A program made the translations under genes and the position numbers. The notes under the pieces are model-generated. The model searched no databases. It had not been told where the DNA came from and saw only the letters and a list, made by a program, of their open reading frames with translations. DNA of 64,000 nt from Solirubrobacteraceae bacterium (GTDB lineage: Bacteria; Actinomycetota; Thermoleophilia; Solirubrobacterales; Solirubrobacteraceae): positions 62,001 through 126,000 of the forward strand of contig JAUJOT010000003.1 in NCBI GenBank assembly GCA_030447505.1, given 5' to 3'. Below are positions 52,388 to 61,441 of the stretch, piece by piece. Numbering within the stretch: position 1 is the stretch's first letter; every line of letters starts with the position of its first letter.

Positions 52388-53899
52388 TTAATCGATTGCG
52401 ATCGCGACGTACTTCGTCTCGAGGAACTCCGCGATGCCCTCGGGCCCGCCCTCGCGGCCGATCCCCGAGTGCTTGATCCCGCCGAAGGGCGCGCCCGCGT
52501 TCGAGACGAGGCCCTGGTTGAGGCCGACCATCCCGGTCTCGATCCGCTCGCTGACGCGCAGCGCCCGCTTGACGTCGGCGGTGTAGAGGTAGGCGACGAG
52601 CCCGAACTCGGTGTCGTTGGCGGCCGCGAGCGCCTCGTCCTCGGACGCGAACGCCGCGACCGGCGCGACCGGGCCGAAGATCTCCTCCTTGAGCAGGCGC
52701 GCGTCGTCGGGGACGTCGGCGAGCACCGTCGGCTTGTAGAAGTGGCCCGGTCCGTCGACGCGCTCGCCGCCGCACAGCACGCGCGCGCCCTTGGCGACCG
52801 CGTCGTCGACGAGCTCGGCGACCTTCTCGAGCTGATCTTCGTCGATCAGCGGCCCGACCTCGACGCCGTCGTCCGTGCCGCGGCCGATCTTCAGCGCGCC
52901 CATCTTCTCCGCGAGCCTGTCGGCGAACTCGGCGGCGATCGGCTGCGCGACGTGGAAGCGGTTGGCGGCCGTGCAGGCCTCACCGACGTTGCGCATCTTG
53001 GCGACCATCGCGCCATGCACCGCGTCGTCGACGTCGGCGTCCTCGAAGACGACGAACGGCGCGTTGCCGCCGAGCTCCATCGACACGCGCAGGATCTGGT
53101 CGGCGGCGTGCGCCATCAGCCTGCGGCCGACGCGGGTCGAGCCGGTGAACGACAGCTTGCGCGTGCGCGGGTCGCGGATGACGGGCTCCATGACCGATCC
53201 CGACGAGCGCGTCGTGATGACGTTCAGCACGCCGCCCGGCAGGCCCGCCTGCTCGAGGATCTTCGCCAGCATCAGCGTCGACAGCGGCGCGAGCTTCGCG
53301 GGCTTGACGACGATCGTGCAGCCGGCCGCGATCGCGGGGCCGATCTTGCGCGTGCCCATCGCGAGCGGGAAGTTCCAGGGGGTGATGAAGACGCACGGGC
53401 CGACGGGCTGCTTCATCGTCAGCAGGCGGCCGCCGCCGGCCTCGTGCATCGTGAAGCGGCCGTCGAGCCGGACGGCCTCCTCGGCGTACCAGCGCAGAAA
53501 GCTCGCGCCGTAGGTGACCTCGGCCTTGGACTCGGCCAGCGGCTTGCCCATCTCGAGCGTCATCAGCAGCGCGAGGTCGTCGGCGCGCTCGACGATCGCC
53601 TCGTAGGCGCGGCGCAGGATGTCCGAGCGCTCGCGCGGCGGGCTGTCGCGCCAGCCGCCGTACCACGCGTCGTGCGCGGCGCCGAGCGCGGCGAGCGCAT
53701 CGTCGGGCGTCGCGTCGGCCACCTCGGCGATCGTCTCGCCCGTCGCCGGGTCGTCGACGGCGACGGTGTCGCCGCCTGCGCCGTCGCACCACTGTCCGGC
53801 GATGTAGAGCTGTGTCGGGACGGCGTCGAGCACGGCCTGCTCGCCGGCGGGGAGGGCGCTGCTGATGTGCGCGGCGTCTGACGCGGGCGAACCGGTCAT
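52388..53899 (-). CDS. NAD(P)-dependent aldehyde dehydrogenase, succinate-semialdehyde type
   Basis: 503 residues. The catalytic Cys is in NVGEACTAANRF and the general base Glu in SMELGGNAPF; the cofactor region is WNFPLAMGTRKIGPAIAAGC with the FTGSTRVGRRL turn. The C-terminal EIFGPVAPVAAF and GMVGLNQGLVSNAGAPFGGIKHSGIGREGG matches GabD-type succinate-semialdehyde dehydrogenases (GLNxGLxS and PFGGxKxSG). The precise substrate is inferred. ATG 53899 is taken; an extension of 13 residues upstream is possible. Divergent from spoIID by 100 bp. Confidence 0.9.
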   Translation of the reverse strand: MTGSPASDAAHISSALPAGEQAVLDAVPTQLYIAGQWCDGAGGDTVAVDDPATGETIAEVADATPDDALAALGAAHDAWYGGWRDSPPRERSDILRRAYEAIVERADDLALLMTLEMGKPLAESKAEVTYGASFLRWYAEEAVRLDGRFTMHEAGGGRLLTMKQPVGPCVFITPWNFPLAMGTRKIGPAIAAGCTIVVKPAKLAPLSTLMLAKILEQAGLPGGVLNVITTRSSGSVMEPVIRDPRTRKLSFTGSTRVGRRLMAHAADQILRVSMELGGNAPFVVFEDADVDDAVHGAMVAKMRNVGEACTAANRFHVAQPIAAEFADRLAEKMGALKIGRGTDDGVEVGPLIDEDQLEKVAELVDDAVAKGARVLCGGERVDGPGHFYKPTVLADVPDDARLLKEEIFGPVAPVAAFASEDEALAAANDTEFGLVAYLYTADVKRALRVSERIETGMVGLNQGLVSNAGAPFGGIKHSGIGREGGPEGIAEFLETKYVAIAID

Positions 53900-53999
53900 G
53901 CGTCTCGGAGGATCTGTCGCGGCTCGTTTCGCACGCATGCGACGTACCCATCAGTCCAGCCGCCGCAACTCGAAGCAGGCCGGCGTGTCCGGAGACGCG

Positions 54000-55433
54000 A
54001 TGAGGCACACCGCTCTCCTCGCCGCCCTGTTCGCGCTGTTCGCAGCCGCCCCGGTGCACGCCGCGTCGCGGCTCGTCGTCAAGGGCGCGGGCTTCGGCCA
54101 CGGTGTCGGCATGAGCCAGTACGGCGCGTACGGGTTCGCCGAGCGGGGCGCCGACCACGGCAGGATCCTGCGCCACTACTACAGCGGCACGCGGATCGGC
54201 ATGCTCGCCGGCGGCGGCGGCCAGGTCCGGGTGCTGCTGAAGACCGCCCGCCGGATCGTCTTCACGAACGCGGCGAGCGTCGCCGGATCCAGGCGCCTTG
54301 ATCCGGCGAAGCGCTACGTCGCGACACGCCGGCTGAGCGGCGCCATCACGCTGCGCAGCGCGAGCGGCCGCGACCTCGGCAGCTACGCGTCGCCGCTGAC
54401 GATCACGGGCGCGCGCGGCGGATTTCAGATCAACGGGCGCAGCGGGTTCGCCGCCGTCGACGGGCGCTACCGCGGCAACCTGCAGATCCGCGCCTCGGCG
54501 CTGGCCGGCGTGTCGGCGATCAACGCGCTCGGCCTCGACGACTACATCCGCGGCGTGGTCGCCGGCGAGATGCCCTCGGGCTGGCCGCAGGCGGCGCTGC
54601 GCGCGCAGGCCGTCGCCGCACGCACGTACGCGCTCGCGACGAGCAAGGAGGGTGACGGCTTCGACCAGTACGCCGACACGCGCTCGCAGGTCTACAACGG
54701 CATCGCCGGCGAGACGGCGCCGACCGACGAGGCGGTCGCCGCGACGGCCGGCGAGATCGTCACGTTCGAAGGAAGGCCGATCGTCACCTACTACTTCTCG
54801 ACGTCGGGCGGCCGCACCGAGGACGTCGAGAACTCCTTCCTCGGCGCCGAGCCCAAGCCCTACCTGCGCTCCGTCGAGGATCCGCACGACGACGCGTCGC
54901 CGCGGCATCGCTGGACGATCCAGATGAGCCTGCGCTCGGCGCAGCGGCGCCTCGGCGGGCTCGTCAAGGGGCGGCTCGTACGGATCAAGGTGCTCAGCCG
55001 CGGCAGGTCGCCGCGCGTCGTTCGCGCGCAGGTCGTCGGCACGCGCGGGCGCACGAGCGTCAGCGGCCCGACGCTGCGCAGCAGGCTCGGGCTGTACGAC
55101 ACGTGGGCGCGCTTCACGGTGATCACCGCGCGCGCCCGGCGCGGCGACGGCGATCGGCCGAGCAGCCCGGGGACGGCGACAGGCGGCGCGGCGCCGCGGC
55201 TCGCGCGCGCGTCGATGCTGCGCGTGCCCGTCGGCACGATCGCCGGGCGCGTGGACCCGGCGATCGCTCAACGAAGCTGGGTCTCGGTGCAGCGCTGGAA
55301 CGGCAGGCGCTGGATCGCGCGCTTCGACGTTGCGGTCAGCGTGGGCGGCCGCTACGCGGCGCCGCTGCGGACGTCTGGGCTCTACCGCGTGGTCTACCGC
55401 GACGTGGTGGGCCCAAGCGTGCTCGTGCGCTGA
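54000..55433 (+). CDS. SpoIID/LytB domain protein (secreted)
   Basis: 477 residues with a signal peptide (ALLAALFALFAAAPVHA). Residues about 22-45 have GAGFGHGVGMSQYGAYGFAE, a SpoIID hallmark. The lytic transglycosylase-like core is DDYIRGVVAGEMPSGWPQAALRAQAVAARTYAL; the Glu in AGEMP is the catalytic residue in SpoIID. YYFSTSGGRTEDVENSFLG closes the domain. The last 90 residues form a second, beta-rich domain that looks like a wall or carbohydrate-binding add-on. In non-sporulating bacteria such proteins trim denuded glycan strands. GGAGA 5 nt before the ATG sets the start. Confidence 0.9.
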   Translation: MRHTALLAALFALFAAAPVHAASRLVVKGAGFGHGVGMSQYGAYGFAERGADHGRILRHYYSGTRIGMLAGGGGQVRVLLKTARRIVFTNAASVAGSRRLDPAKRYVATRRLSGAITLRSASGRDLGSYASPLTITGARGGFQINGRSGFAAVDGRYRGNLQIRASALAGVSAINALGLDDYIRGVVAGEMPSGWPQAALRAQAVAARTYALATSKEGDGFDQYADTRSQVYNGIAGETAPTDEAVAATAGEIVTFEGRPIVTYYFSTSGGRTEDVENSFLGAEPKPYLRSVEDPHDDASPRHRWTIQMSLRSAQRRLGGLVKGRLVRIKVLSRGRSPRVVRAQVVGTRGRTSVSGPTLRSRLGLYDTWARFTVITARARRGDGDRPSSPGTATGGAAPRLARASMLRVPVGTIAGRVDPAIAQRSWVSVQRWNGRRWIARFDVAVSVGGRYAAPLRTSGLYRVVYRDVVGPSVLVR

Positions 55434-55437
55434 ACGC

Positions 55438-55896
55438 TCAGCCCGCGCTGTACAGCCGCGTCAGCTGCTCGGCGACGCAGACGGCCTTGAGCGCGCCCTC
55501 ACCCTCGAACGTGAGCTTCATCGTGACCTGCGCACCGCCGACGACGTCCTCGACGTCGACCAGCGTGGCCCGCATGCGGACCCGATTTCCGACCGGCAGC
55601 GGGGCCGGGAAGCGGACCTTGTTGAGCCCGTAGTTGACCGCGAACGCGAAGCCCTCGAACGCCACGATCTGCGCGGCGAAGCGCGGGTGCAGCGAGAGCG
55701 TGTAGTAGCCGTGGGCGATCGTGCCGCCGAACGGCGTCTGCGTCGCACGCTGCGGATCGGTGTGGATCCACTGCTGGTCGCCGGTGACCTCGGCGAACGC
55801 GTCGATGTCCGCCTGCGCGACGTCGTGCCAGTCGCTGACGCCAAGCTCCTCGCCGACCTTCGCGCGCATCTCCTCGAGCCCGGTGATCGTGAGCAT
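55438..55896 (-). CDS. MaoC family dehydratase ((R)-specific enoyl-CoA hydratase-like)
   Basis: 152 residues, hot-dog fold. Hydratase-2 motif: TGDQQWIHTDPQRA with the catalytic Asp and His, then FGGTIAHGYYTLSL. It probably hydrates trans-2-enoyl-CoA in fatty-acid metabolism. NYGLNKVRFPAPLPVGNRVRM completes the substrate tunnel. ATG 55896, with TATGCT at 55910-55905 ending 9 nt upstream. Its 5' end is divergent from the FEN nuclease and its 3' end is 5 bp from the convergent SpoIID gene. Confidence 0.9.
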   Translation of the reverse strand: MLTITGLEEMRAKVGEELGVSDWHDVAQADIDAFAEVTGDQQWIHTDPQRATQTPFGGTIAHGYYTLSLHPRFAAQIVAFEGFAFAVNYGLNKVRFPAPLPVGNRVRMRATLVDVEDVVGGAQVTMKLTFEGEGALKAVCVAEQLTRLYSAG

Positions 55897-55904
55897 CGCG
55901 CGGG

Positions 55905-55914
55905 AGCATAGCCT
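55905..55914. promoter_or_regulatory. Overlapping divergent -10 elements (TATGCT / TAGCCT)
   Basis: Minus TATGCT (55910-55905) ends 9 nt before the maoC ATG. Plus TAGCCT (55909-55914) ends 8 nt before ATC 55922, the proposed start of the FEN gene. Confidence 0.45.
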
Positions 55915-55921
55915 TACCCGG

Positions 55922-56788
55922 ATCGCCTCCCCGCTGCTCGCCGTCGACGCCCCGTCGCTGCTGTACCGCGCGTTCTTCGCGCTGCCGCGGAGCATCACCG
56001 ACGGCGACGGACACGCCGTCAACGGCCTGCTGGGCATGGCCAACCTGATCCTCTTCGTCGTCGAGCGCCACGACCCGCGCGCCGTCGTGCTGTGCTGGGG
56101 CGCCGAGTCGGCGGCATACCGCAGCGAGCTCTTCGAGCCCTACCACGCCGACCGACCGCCGATGCCGCCCGAGCTCGAGCGCCAGTGGCGCGACGCGCCC
56201 CGGTTCTTCGCCGCGTTCGGATGGCAGAGCCTGTCGGCGGGCGATCTCGAGGCCGACGACCTGCTCGCCTCGCTCGCGCGCGTCGAGACCGAAGCGGGCG
56301 GCGAGGCGCTCCTGTTCACCGGCGACCGCGACATGTTCCAGTGCGTCGGCGACGGCGTGACCGTGCTGTTCCCGCGCGGCGGCAAGGACGGCCCCGAGGT
56401 CGTCGACGCCGCCGGCGTGCGCGAGCGCTACGGCATCGAGCCCGACCAGGTGCCGGACTTCATCGCCCTGCGTGGCGACCCGTCCGACGGCCTGCCGGGC
56501 GCCAAGGGGATCGGCGCGAAGACGGCGCGTGACCTGCTGCGCGAGCACGGGACGCTCGAGGGCGTCATCGCGGCTGCGTCCAAGCCGGGCACGATGACGC
56601 CGCGCCAGGCGGGCGCGCTGACCGGCGACCCGGCCGCGCTGCGCACGTTCAAGGACATCGCGACGCTGCGCCTGATCGAGCTCGAGCGACCGCCCGACGC
56701 GGCGCTGGAGGGCGCGCCCGCGGCGGCCGCCGCGCGCGAGCGCGGGATGAACCGGCTCGCGGAGCGGCTGGAAGACCTCGGCCGCTAG
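55922..56788 (+). CDS. 5'-3' exonuclease of the Pol I N-terminal (FEN/ExoIX) family, possible ATC start
   Basis: About 288 residues, a stand-alone 5' nuclease. Metal-site Asp residues are in LLAVDAPSLLYRAFF, GDLEADDLLASLA and FTGDRDMFQC; the helix-three-turn-helix is GDPSDGLPGAKGIGAKTA. No ATG, GTG or TTG lies at a suitable place: the family normally starts a few residues before LLAVD, and there the codon is ATC at 55922, 8 nt after TAGCCT. GTG at 55889 or 55883 would overlap the divergent maoC start and add a poor N-terminus. It either uses ATC or begins at GTG; the polymerase part of Pol I is not here. Confidence 0.85.
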   Translation: MASPLLAVDAPSLLYRAFFALPRSITDGDGHAVNGLLGMANLILFVVERHDPRAVVLCWGAESAAYRSELFEPYHADRPPMPPELERQWRDAPRFFAAFGWQSLSAGDLEADDLLASLARVETEAGGEALLFTGDRDMFQCVGDGVTVLFPRGGKDGPEVVDAAGVRERYGIEPDQVPDFIALRGDPSDGLPGAKGIGAKTARDLLREHGTLEGVIAAASKPGTMTPRQAGALTGDPAALRTFKDIATLRLIELERPPDAALEGAPAAAAARERGMNRLAERLEDLGR

Positions 56789-56871
56789 TGGGTCTGGATC
56801 TCGGCGTTCTGACCGCCACGCGCCGGGGAACCGGAGGTTCCGCGCTGAGCTTCGGGCATCATGTCGCCGCA

Positions 56872-58890
56872 GTGCGCCTCATCTCCGCCCTCGCGGTGGT
56901 CGTTGCGCTCGTGCTCGCCCTGCCGGGCGTTGCGCTTGCCGCCGACCCGCCCGGACCGGTCTCGCTCGCGCAGGGCTGGGATTTCGCCACCGACCCGACC
57001 GATCGGGGCACGCTGCTCAACTGGCAGAGCGGCCAGCGGGGCTCGGGCTGGGAGCCGGCGACGATTCCGCACGTCCTCGACCCGCGCACCGACCCGCAGC
57101 TCTTCTACGGATCGATCGGTTGGTATCGGCTGACCTTCACCGGTCCGCGGACGCAGCCGGGCCTGCGCTGGGCGCTGCGCTTCGAGCAGGTCCGGCGGAT
57201 CGCGCGCGTCTGGCTCAACGGCGAGGAGCTCGGCGTCCACCGCGACCCCTACACGCCGTTCGAGCTGCCCGCGAAGGGCCTGCGCCCGGGCGAGCCGAAC
57301 ACGCTCGTCGTCCGCGTCGACTATCGCCGTAGTGCGGAGCTGCGCGAGGGCTGGTGGAACTGGGGCGGGATCACGCGCCCGGTCTCGCTCGTCGCGCGCG
57401 GGCCGGTCGTGATGCACGACGCCGGCCTGCTGCCGCGGCGGTCCTGCGTCGAGTCCAAGTGCGCGTGGAGCGTGCTCTTCGACGGCTGGCTGGAGAACGC
57501 CAGCGACAGCGTCCAGGCGCCGGCCGTCTCCGTACGGATGCAGTCGCCGGACGGGACGGTCTCCGAGGGCAGCACGACGTCACGCCAGCTGCAGCCCGGC
57601 GAGCGCGTGCGCGTGCGCCTCGCGGTCCCGGTGCGCGGCGTGCCGAAGCTCTGGTCGCCCGAGCACCCGAACCTCTACGCCGGCATCGTCTCCACGCGCG
57701 CCGGCGGGCAGGTCGTGCAGCTCGATCGGCGCCGCATCGGGCTGCGCAGCGTCGCAGTCGTCGACGGGATGCTGCGCCTCAACGACCGGGTCCTCGACCT
57801 GCGCGGCGCCTCGGTGCAGGAGGACGTTCCGGGCCGCGGCCCGGCGCTGACGGACGCCGACATCGACGGCATGGTCGACGAGCTCAAGGCGCTGGGCGCG
57901 AACGTCACCCGCGCGCACTACCTGCTCGACCAGCGGCTGCTGGACCGCCTCGACGAGGAGGGGATCCTCGTCTGGAGCCAGGCGCCGGTCTACCACCGCG
58001 ACAAGCAGCTCAGGACGCCGGGTCAGCGCTCCTACGAGCTCGACGTCCTGCGCAAGACGATCCTCGAGGCGCGCAACCACCCGTCGGTCATCACCCACTC
58101 GGTCGCAAACGAGCTGACGGCGCTGCCCGACGAGCACCGCACGTCGGAGGTGTGGATGCGAAACGCCGCCGACCTGGCACGCGATCTGGACCCCACGCTG
58201 CCGGTCTCGATCGACATCCTGTCCTACCCCGGCATCCCGCGCCAGACGACCTACGAGGCGTTCGACATGCTCGGCATCAACTCCTACTACGGCTGGTACG
58301 AGGGCAAGGTCGACCGCTCGACGGCCGACATCGACGACCTCGCGCCCTACCTGCGCGCGATGCGCAGCAAGTATCCCGGCAAGGCGCTCGTGATCACGGA
58401 GTTCGGCGCCGAGGCGACCGAGCCCGGGCCAGCGGACGTCAAGCAGACCTACGCCTTCCAGACGCAGTACCTCAAGCGCAACCTCGACATCGTCGAGCGG
58501 CTGGGCTTCATGGGCGGCGCTATCTACTGGACCGCACGCGAGTTCGCCGTCAAGCCGGAGTGGGACGGCGGCGCGCACCCGCCAGTGCGCGACTCGATCC
58601 ACAACAAGGGGCTGATCAGCTACGCCGGCAAGATCAAGCCGGCGTTCAGCGCTGCGCAGGAGGCGTTCAAGGCGACGCCGCTGTACCGCGACGATCCGGC
58701 GGCGGTCGTCCGCGCGCAGCTGTCGGAGTCCGGCTCGCTGATCCCGCGCGCGCTGCTGCTCGTCGGCGCCCTGGGCTTCATCCTGGCCCTGCTCGCGCTC
58801 GACGCCTGGTGCCTGCGCGACATCTGGCGCGCGTGGCGCCCGCATGGCGAGGGGCAGGTCGTCGAGCTGCCGGCGCGGCGGGTGGCGTAG
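56872..58890 (+). CDS. Secreted, C-terminally anchored glycoside hydrolase family 2 protein (copy 2)
   Basis: 672 residues from GTG 56872. A signal peptide (LISALAVVVALVLALPGVALA) is followed by a jelly roll (WDFATDPTDRGTLLNW, WYRLTFTGPR), an Ig-like domain (VPKLWSPEHPNLYAG) and the TIM barrel (RGASVQEDVPGRGPAL). Acid/base Glu in THSVANELTALP, nucleophile Glu in LVITEFGAEATE. A C-terminal transmembrane helix (ALLLVGALGFILALLALDAW) and basic tail anchor it to the membrane, unlike copy 1. GTG 56788, overlapping the FEN stop, is an alternative start that would delay the signal peptide. Substrate unknown. Confidence 0.88.
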   Translation: MRLISALAVVVALVLALPGVALAADPPGPVSLAQGWDFATDPTDRGTLLNWQSGQRGSGWEPATIPHVLDPRTDPQLFYGSIGWYRLTFTGPRTQPGLRWALRFEQVRRIARVWLNGEELGVHRDPYTPFELPAKGLRPGEPNTLVVRVDYRRSAELREGWWNWGGITRPVSLVARGPVVMHDAGLLPRRSCVESKCAWSVLFDGWLENASDSVQAPAVSVRMQSPDGTVSEGSTTSRQLQPGERVRVRLAVPVRGVPKLWSPEHPNLYAGIVSTRAGGQVVQLDRRRIGLRSVAVVDGMLRLNDRVLDLRGASVQEDVPGRGPALTDADIDGMVDELKALGANVTRAHYLLDQRLLDRLDEEGILVWSQAPVYHRDKQLRTPGQRSYELDVLRKTILEARNHPSVITHSVANELTALPDEHRTSEVWMRNAADLARDLDPTLPVSIDILSYPGIPRQTTYEAFDMLGINSYYGWYEGKVDRSTADIDDLAPYLRAMRSKYPGKALVITEFGAEATEPGPADVKQTYAFQTQYLKRNLDIVERLGFMGGAIYWTAREFAVKPEWDGGAHPPVRDSIHNKGLISYAGKIKPAFSAAQEAFKATPLYRDDPAAVVRAQLSESGSLIPRALLLVGALGFILALLALDAWCLRDIWRAWRPHGEGQVVELPARRVA

Positions 58891-59084
58891 CGGCTGCTTT
58901 CAGGCAGCGGGTGGTTTCAGGCGCGAGCAGCAGTCCGCGTCAGGCGATCCCTCGCTACTGGTGCCGCTCCCGGTGAGCCGCCGCGGCTGGCGAGTCGCGT
59001 GTGACGCAGCTCACAGCGGCAGCACGGAATCTCGCTTTGCTGCGTCGGGCCATGCCGTCAGTGGCGGGCGTTGCTTGTGACCTT

Positions 59085-59124
59085 CAGCGCTTGTTGGCCG
59101 GGTTCTGACAGCGCTTGTTGGCCG
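59085..59124. repeat. Tandem 16-bp repeat at the left side of the transposition module
   Basis: CAGCGCTTGTTGGCCG at 59085-59100 and again at 59109-59124 (24-bp period), with a weaker GCTTGTGACC copy at 59073-59082. They lie against the 3' end of the AAA ATPase gene, where transposase-binding sites of a left end are expected. The other 195 bp of this gap show nothing recognisable. Confidence 0.6.
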
Positions 59125-59126
59125 CT

Positions 59127-59975
59127 TCAGGGTTGGCCGATGACGAGGGCGTCACGGGCGGACTGAACGACTTCGCTGGTCACGGTCGTCAGCTGGTTGA
59201 TGTCGAGGATGCGGGTGATCTGGGCGAAGAGCCGTTGGACGAGGCGGAAGTTGCCGTTGGTGATGCGGGCGACGGCGGCGACGGCTTCGCTGTCGGTGAA
59301 GTCGTCTGCGGTGAGGGTCAGGCCGAGGCGTTGCCAGTGGTGGGTGAGCACAAAGCGCAGCTCGTCGGCGCTGAGCGGTTCGTAGCGGTGCGCGAAGCCG
59401 ACGCGGCTGTAGAGCTGCGGGTAGCGCGCGAGGCGCTTTTCGAGGCCGGGCATGCCGATCAGGATCAGTCCGATCGGGTGTCGGTCGAAGTAGTCGCGCA
59501 GCTGCTCGAGCCCAGCGGGCTTGAGGCGGTCGGCCTCGTCGACAATCAGCAGCTCGACGTTCCACATGCCGCTGGCGAACTGCGGCGGCCGGCCGCCGTG
59601 CGGGTCGCGGTGGTGCTCGACGACGGCGCTGAAGCGCCGGCAGAGCATCGGGACCTGCTGGTCAAGCTGGCGCGGCGTGACGGTGACCGTTGGGGTCCAC
59701 AGGACGGTGCTGGCGTTCGCGAGGACGTCGGGTCCGGCGGCGCCGGGTTCAGTCCAGGAGCGCGTGAGCCAGTCGCCGATCTGGTCCCAGTGGGTGTAGT
59801 GGCGGGCCGACAGCGTCTTACCGACACCGGGTGGTCCGTAGCAGACGCCGATGTAGCGCTCACGGCGACACGCGTCGGCGAACTCCGCGAAGCGCCGGTG
59901 TTGCTTGGTGATCACGAAGTCCAGATCGGGACGTCCGGGCGCGGTGTCGATCAGGTCATCCAGCGGATGTGGCAT
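59127..59975 (-). CDS. TniB/TnsC-type AAA ATPase (transposition regulator)
   Basis: 282 residues. Walker A is YGPPGVGKTLSARHY and Walker B is ELLIVDEADRLK; the arginine-finger region and HYEP-type C-terminus resemble TniB, Tn552 p271 and IS21 IstB relatives. Such ATPases choose the target and activate the DDE transposase while conferring immunity near existing copies. The ATG at 59975 lies 3 bp after the stop of the transposase gene, so both are co-translated. Confidence 0.88.
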   Translation of the reverse strand: MPHPLDDLIDTAPGRPDLDFVITKQHRRFAEFADACRRERYIGVCYGPPGVGKTLSARHYTHWDQIGDWLTRSWTEPGAAGPDVLANASTVLWTPTVTVTPRQLDQQVPMLCRRFSAVVEHHRDPHGGRPPQFASGMWNVELLIVDEADRLKPAGLEQLRDYFDRHPIGLILIGMPGLEKRLARYPQLYSRVGFAHRYEPLSADELRFVLTHHWQRLGLTLTADDFTDSEAVAAVARITNGNFRLVQRLFAQITRILDINQLTTVTSEVVQSARDALVIGQP

Positions 59976-59978
59976 GCG

Positions 59979-61430
59979 TCAGTCCTCGCGGTAGCGGCGT
60001 AGCCGCGGCCGAGGCGCGGCAGGCTGAGACGTCGTCGGCGTCGAGGTCGCCGGCGCGGCCGGAAGCGCGATGTCGTCGACGAGGCTGCGGCGCTGGTCAA
60101 GCGCACTGCGAAGCTGTCGCCGGCGAGCAGTCCGCACGGCCTGCAGCTCGCGCAAGCTAATCGTCTGGTCGGCCAGCTCGGGGCTGACGGCCCGACAGAG
60201 GAACTTGCCGTCATGAAAGACGCGGATCTCGGCCATGTCACGCGGGTCGTAGCGGACGGTGACGGGCTCGCCGACGTAGGCGGCGAGCGTGAGGTCCAGG
60301 TAGCGCAGCCCGGCGAAACGAATCCCGTCGCGGTGCACGATGCGAGGCTTGGCGACCGCGAGGAGCAGCAGGTCGAGCTGCTCCAGGGACTCCGGCAGCC
60401 GGGGCAACCAGCCGCCCCCCGCCCAGCGCTCAAGCGGTGCGATCTTCGTCTCTGAGTGCGGTCGCGCGTGATAGCTGGCCGAGATCCAGTGGCCGAGCGC
60501 GGCGTCGAGTTCGGCCAGCGAGAGCCGTGGCGGGCTCGGCGGGCCGGCGCCGGCCGGCGGCAGGTAACCGGGCAGCTCGGGCAGCAGCTCGGTCGTGATC
60601 GTCCCGAAGAGGCGTTCGATCTTGCCGCGACCCTGCGGCACGCCGGCGGTCGAATTGATCAGCTGGATGCGCAGGTCCGCCGCGACCTGCTCGAGATGGT
60701 GGCTCTTGAAGTCCGAGCCGTGGTCGCTGTAGAGGACGCCGGGCAGCCCGCAGACCGTCCAAACAGGATCCGGCTTGCGCCAGATCGCCTGTCGCAACGC
60801 CAGCGCCGTCTGCAGCGCCGAGGGCGCGCCGACGTTGACCGCGTAGCCGGCGACCGCGCGGCTGAAGTCATCGAGGATCGCCGTCAGCCACGGCCGCGCG
60901 GGCCGCCCCTGCTCGTCGAGGATCATCACATCCAGCTGGGTGTGGTCGGCCTGCCAGATCGCGTTGGCGGCCGCGGCCTCGCGGCGAAAGACCAGCTCGA
61001 AGCGGTCGCGGTAGCCCGCCGGCCCGTCGTGCGCGAGCGCCACCAGTCCCGGATCCAGCGCCACGACGATCGATCGCACCGTCCCGTAGCTGGGTGCCCG
61101 CCAGCCACGCTCACCGGCCACGCGGACCGCCTGGCGGTGTATGTGCGCCGTCGAGCTGCGCGGGCGCCGCAACGCCAGCCCCTCCACCAGCGCCACGAGC
61201 TCGGCTGGCTGGCGGCGGGTGTCGCGGTCACGCCGCGGCGCCCGCGCCAGACCCGGCAGCCCGCCAACGCGGAAGCGTGCCAGCCAATGGCGCGCCGTGC
61301 GCGCCGGGATCCCGGCCGCTGCGGCCGCGTCCGCCAACGCGACGCCGTCCTCGATGTGCGGCCGCAGCACCTCAAAGCGCCGCTGAGCCAGGTCGCGCTG
61401 CTGCTCGGAGAGCTCGCTCAGCGCGACCAC
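59979..61430 (-). CDS. Mu-type DDE transposase (TniA/Tn552 p480-like)
   Basis: 483 residues. The N-terminus has a helix-turn-helix (ALADAAAAAGIPARTARHWL) and an HTH_38-like second unit; the RNase H core shows the DDE triad in IWQADHTQLDVM, VLYSDHGSDFK and QGRGKIERLFG. The Mu C-terminal domain (LDLTLAAYVGEPVTVRYDPR, IRVFHDGKFLCRA) follows. A disordered Pro/Ala/Thr tail ends the chain. It is the DNA strand transferase of the element. Start GTG 61430, 11 bp after the resolvase gene. Confidence 0.92.
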   Translation of the reverse strand: MVALSELSEQQRDLAQRRFEVLRPHIEDGVALADAAAAAGIPARTARHWLARFRVGGLPGLARAPRRDRDTRRQPAELVALVEGLALRRPRSSTAHIHRQAVRVAGERGWRAPSYGTVRSIVVALDPGLVALAHDGPAGYRDRFELVFRREAAAANAIWQADHTQLDVMILDEQGRPARPWLTAILDDFSRAVAGYAVNVGAPSALQTALALRQAIWRKPDPVWTVCGLPGVLYSDHGSDFKSHHLEQVAADLRIQLINSTAGVPQGRGKIERLFGTITTELLPELPGYLPPAGAGPPSPPRLSLAELDAALGHWISASYHARPHSETKIAPLERWAGGGWLPRLPESLEQLDLLLLAVAKPRIVHRDGIRFAGLRYLDLTLAAYVGEPVTVRYDPRDMAEIRVFHDGKFLCRAVSPELADQTISLRELQAVRTARRRQLRSALDQRRSLVDDIALPAAPATSTPTTSQPAAPRPRLRRYRED

Positions 61431-61441
61431 GGCGCGAGCCT

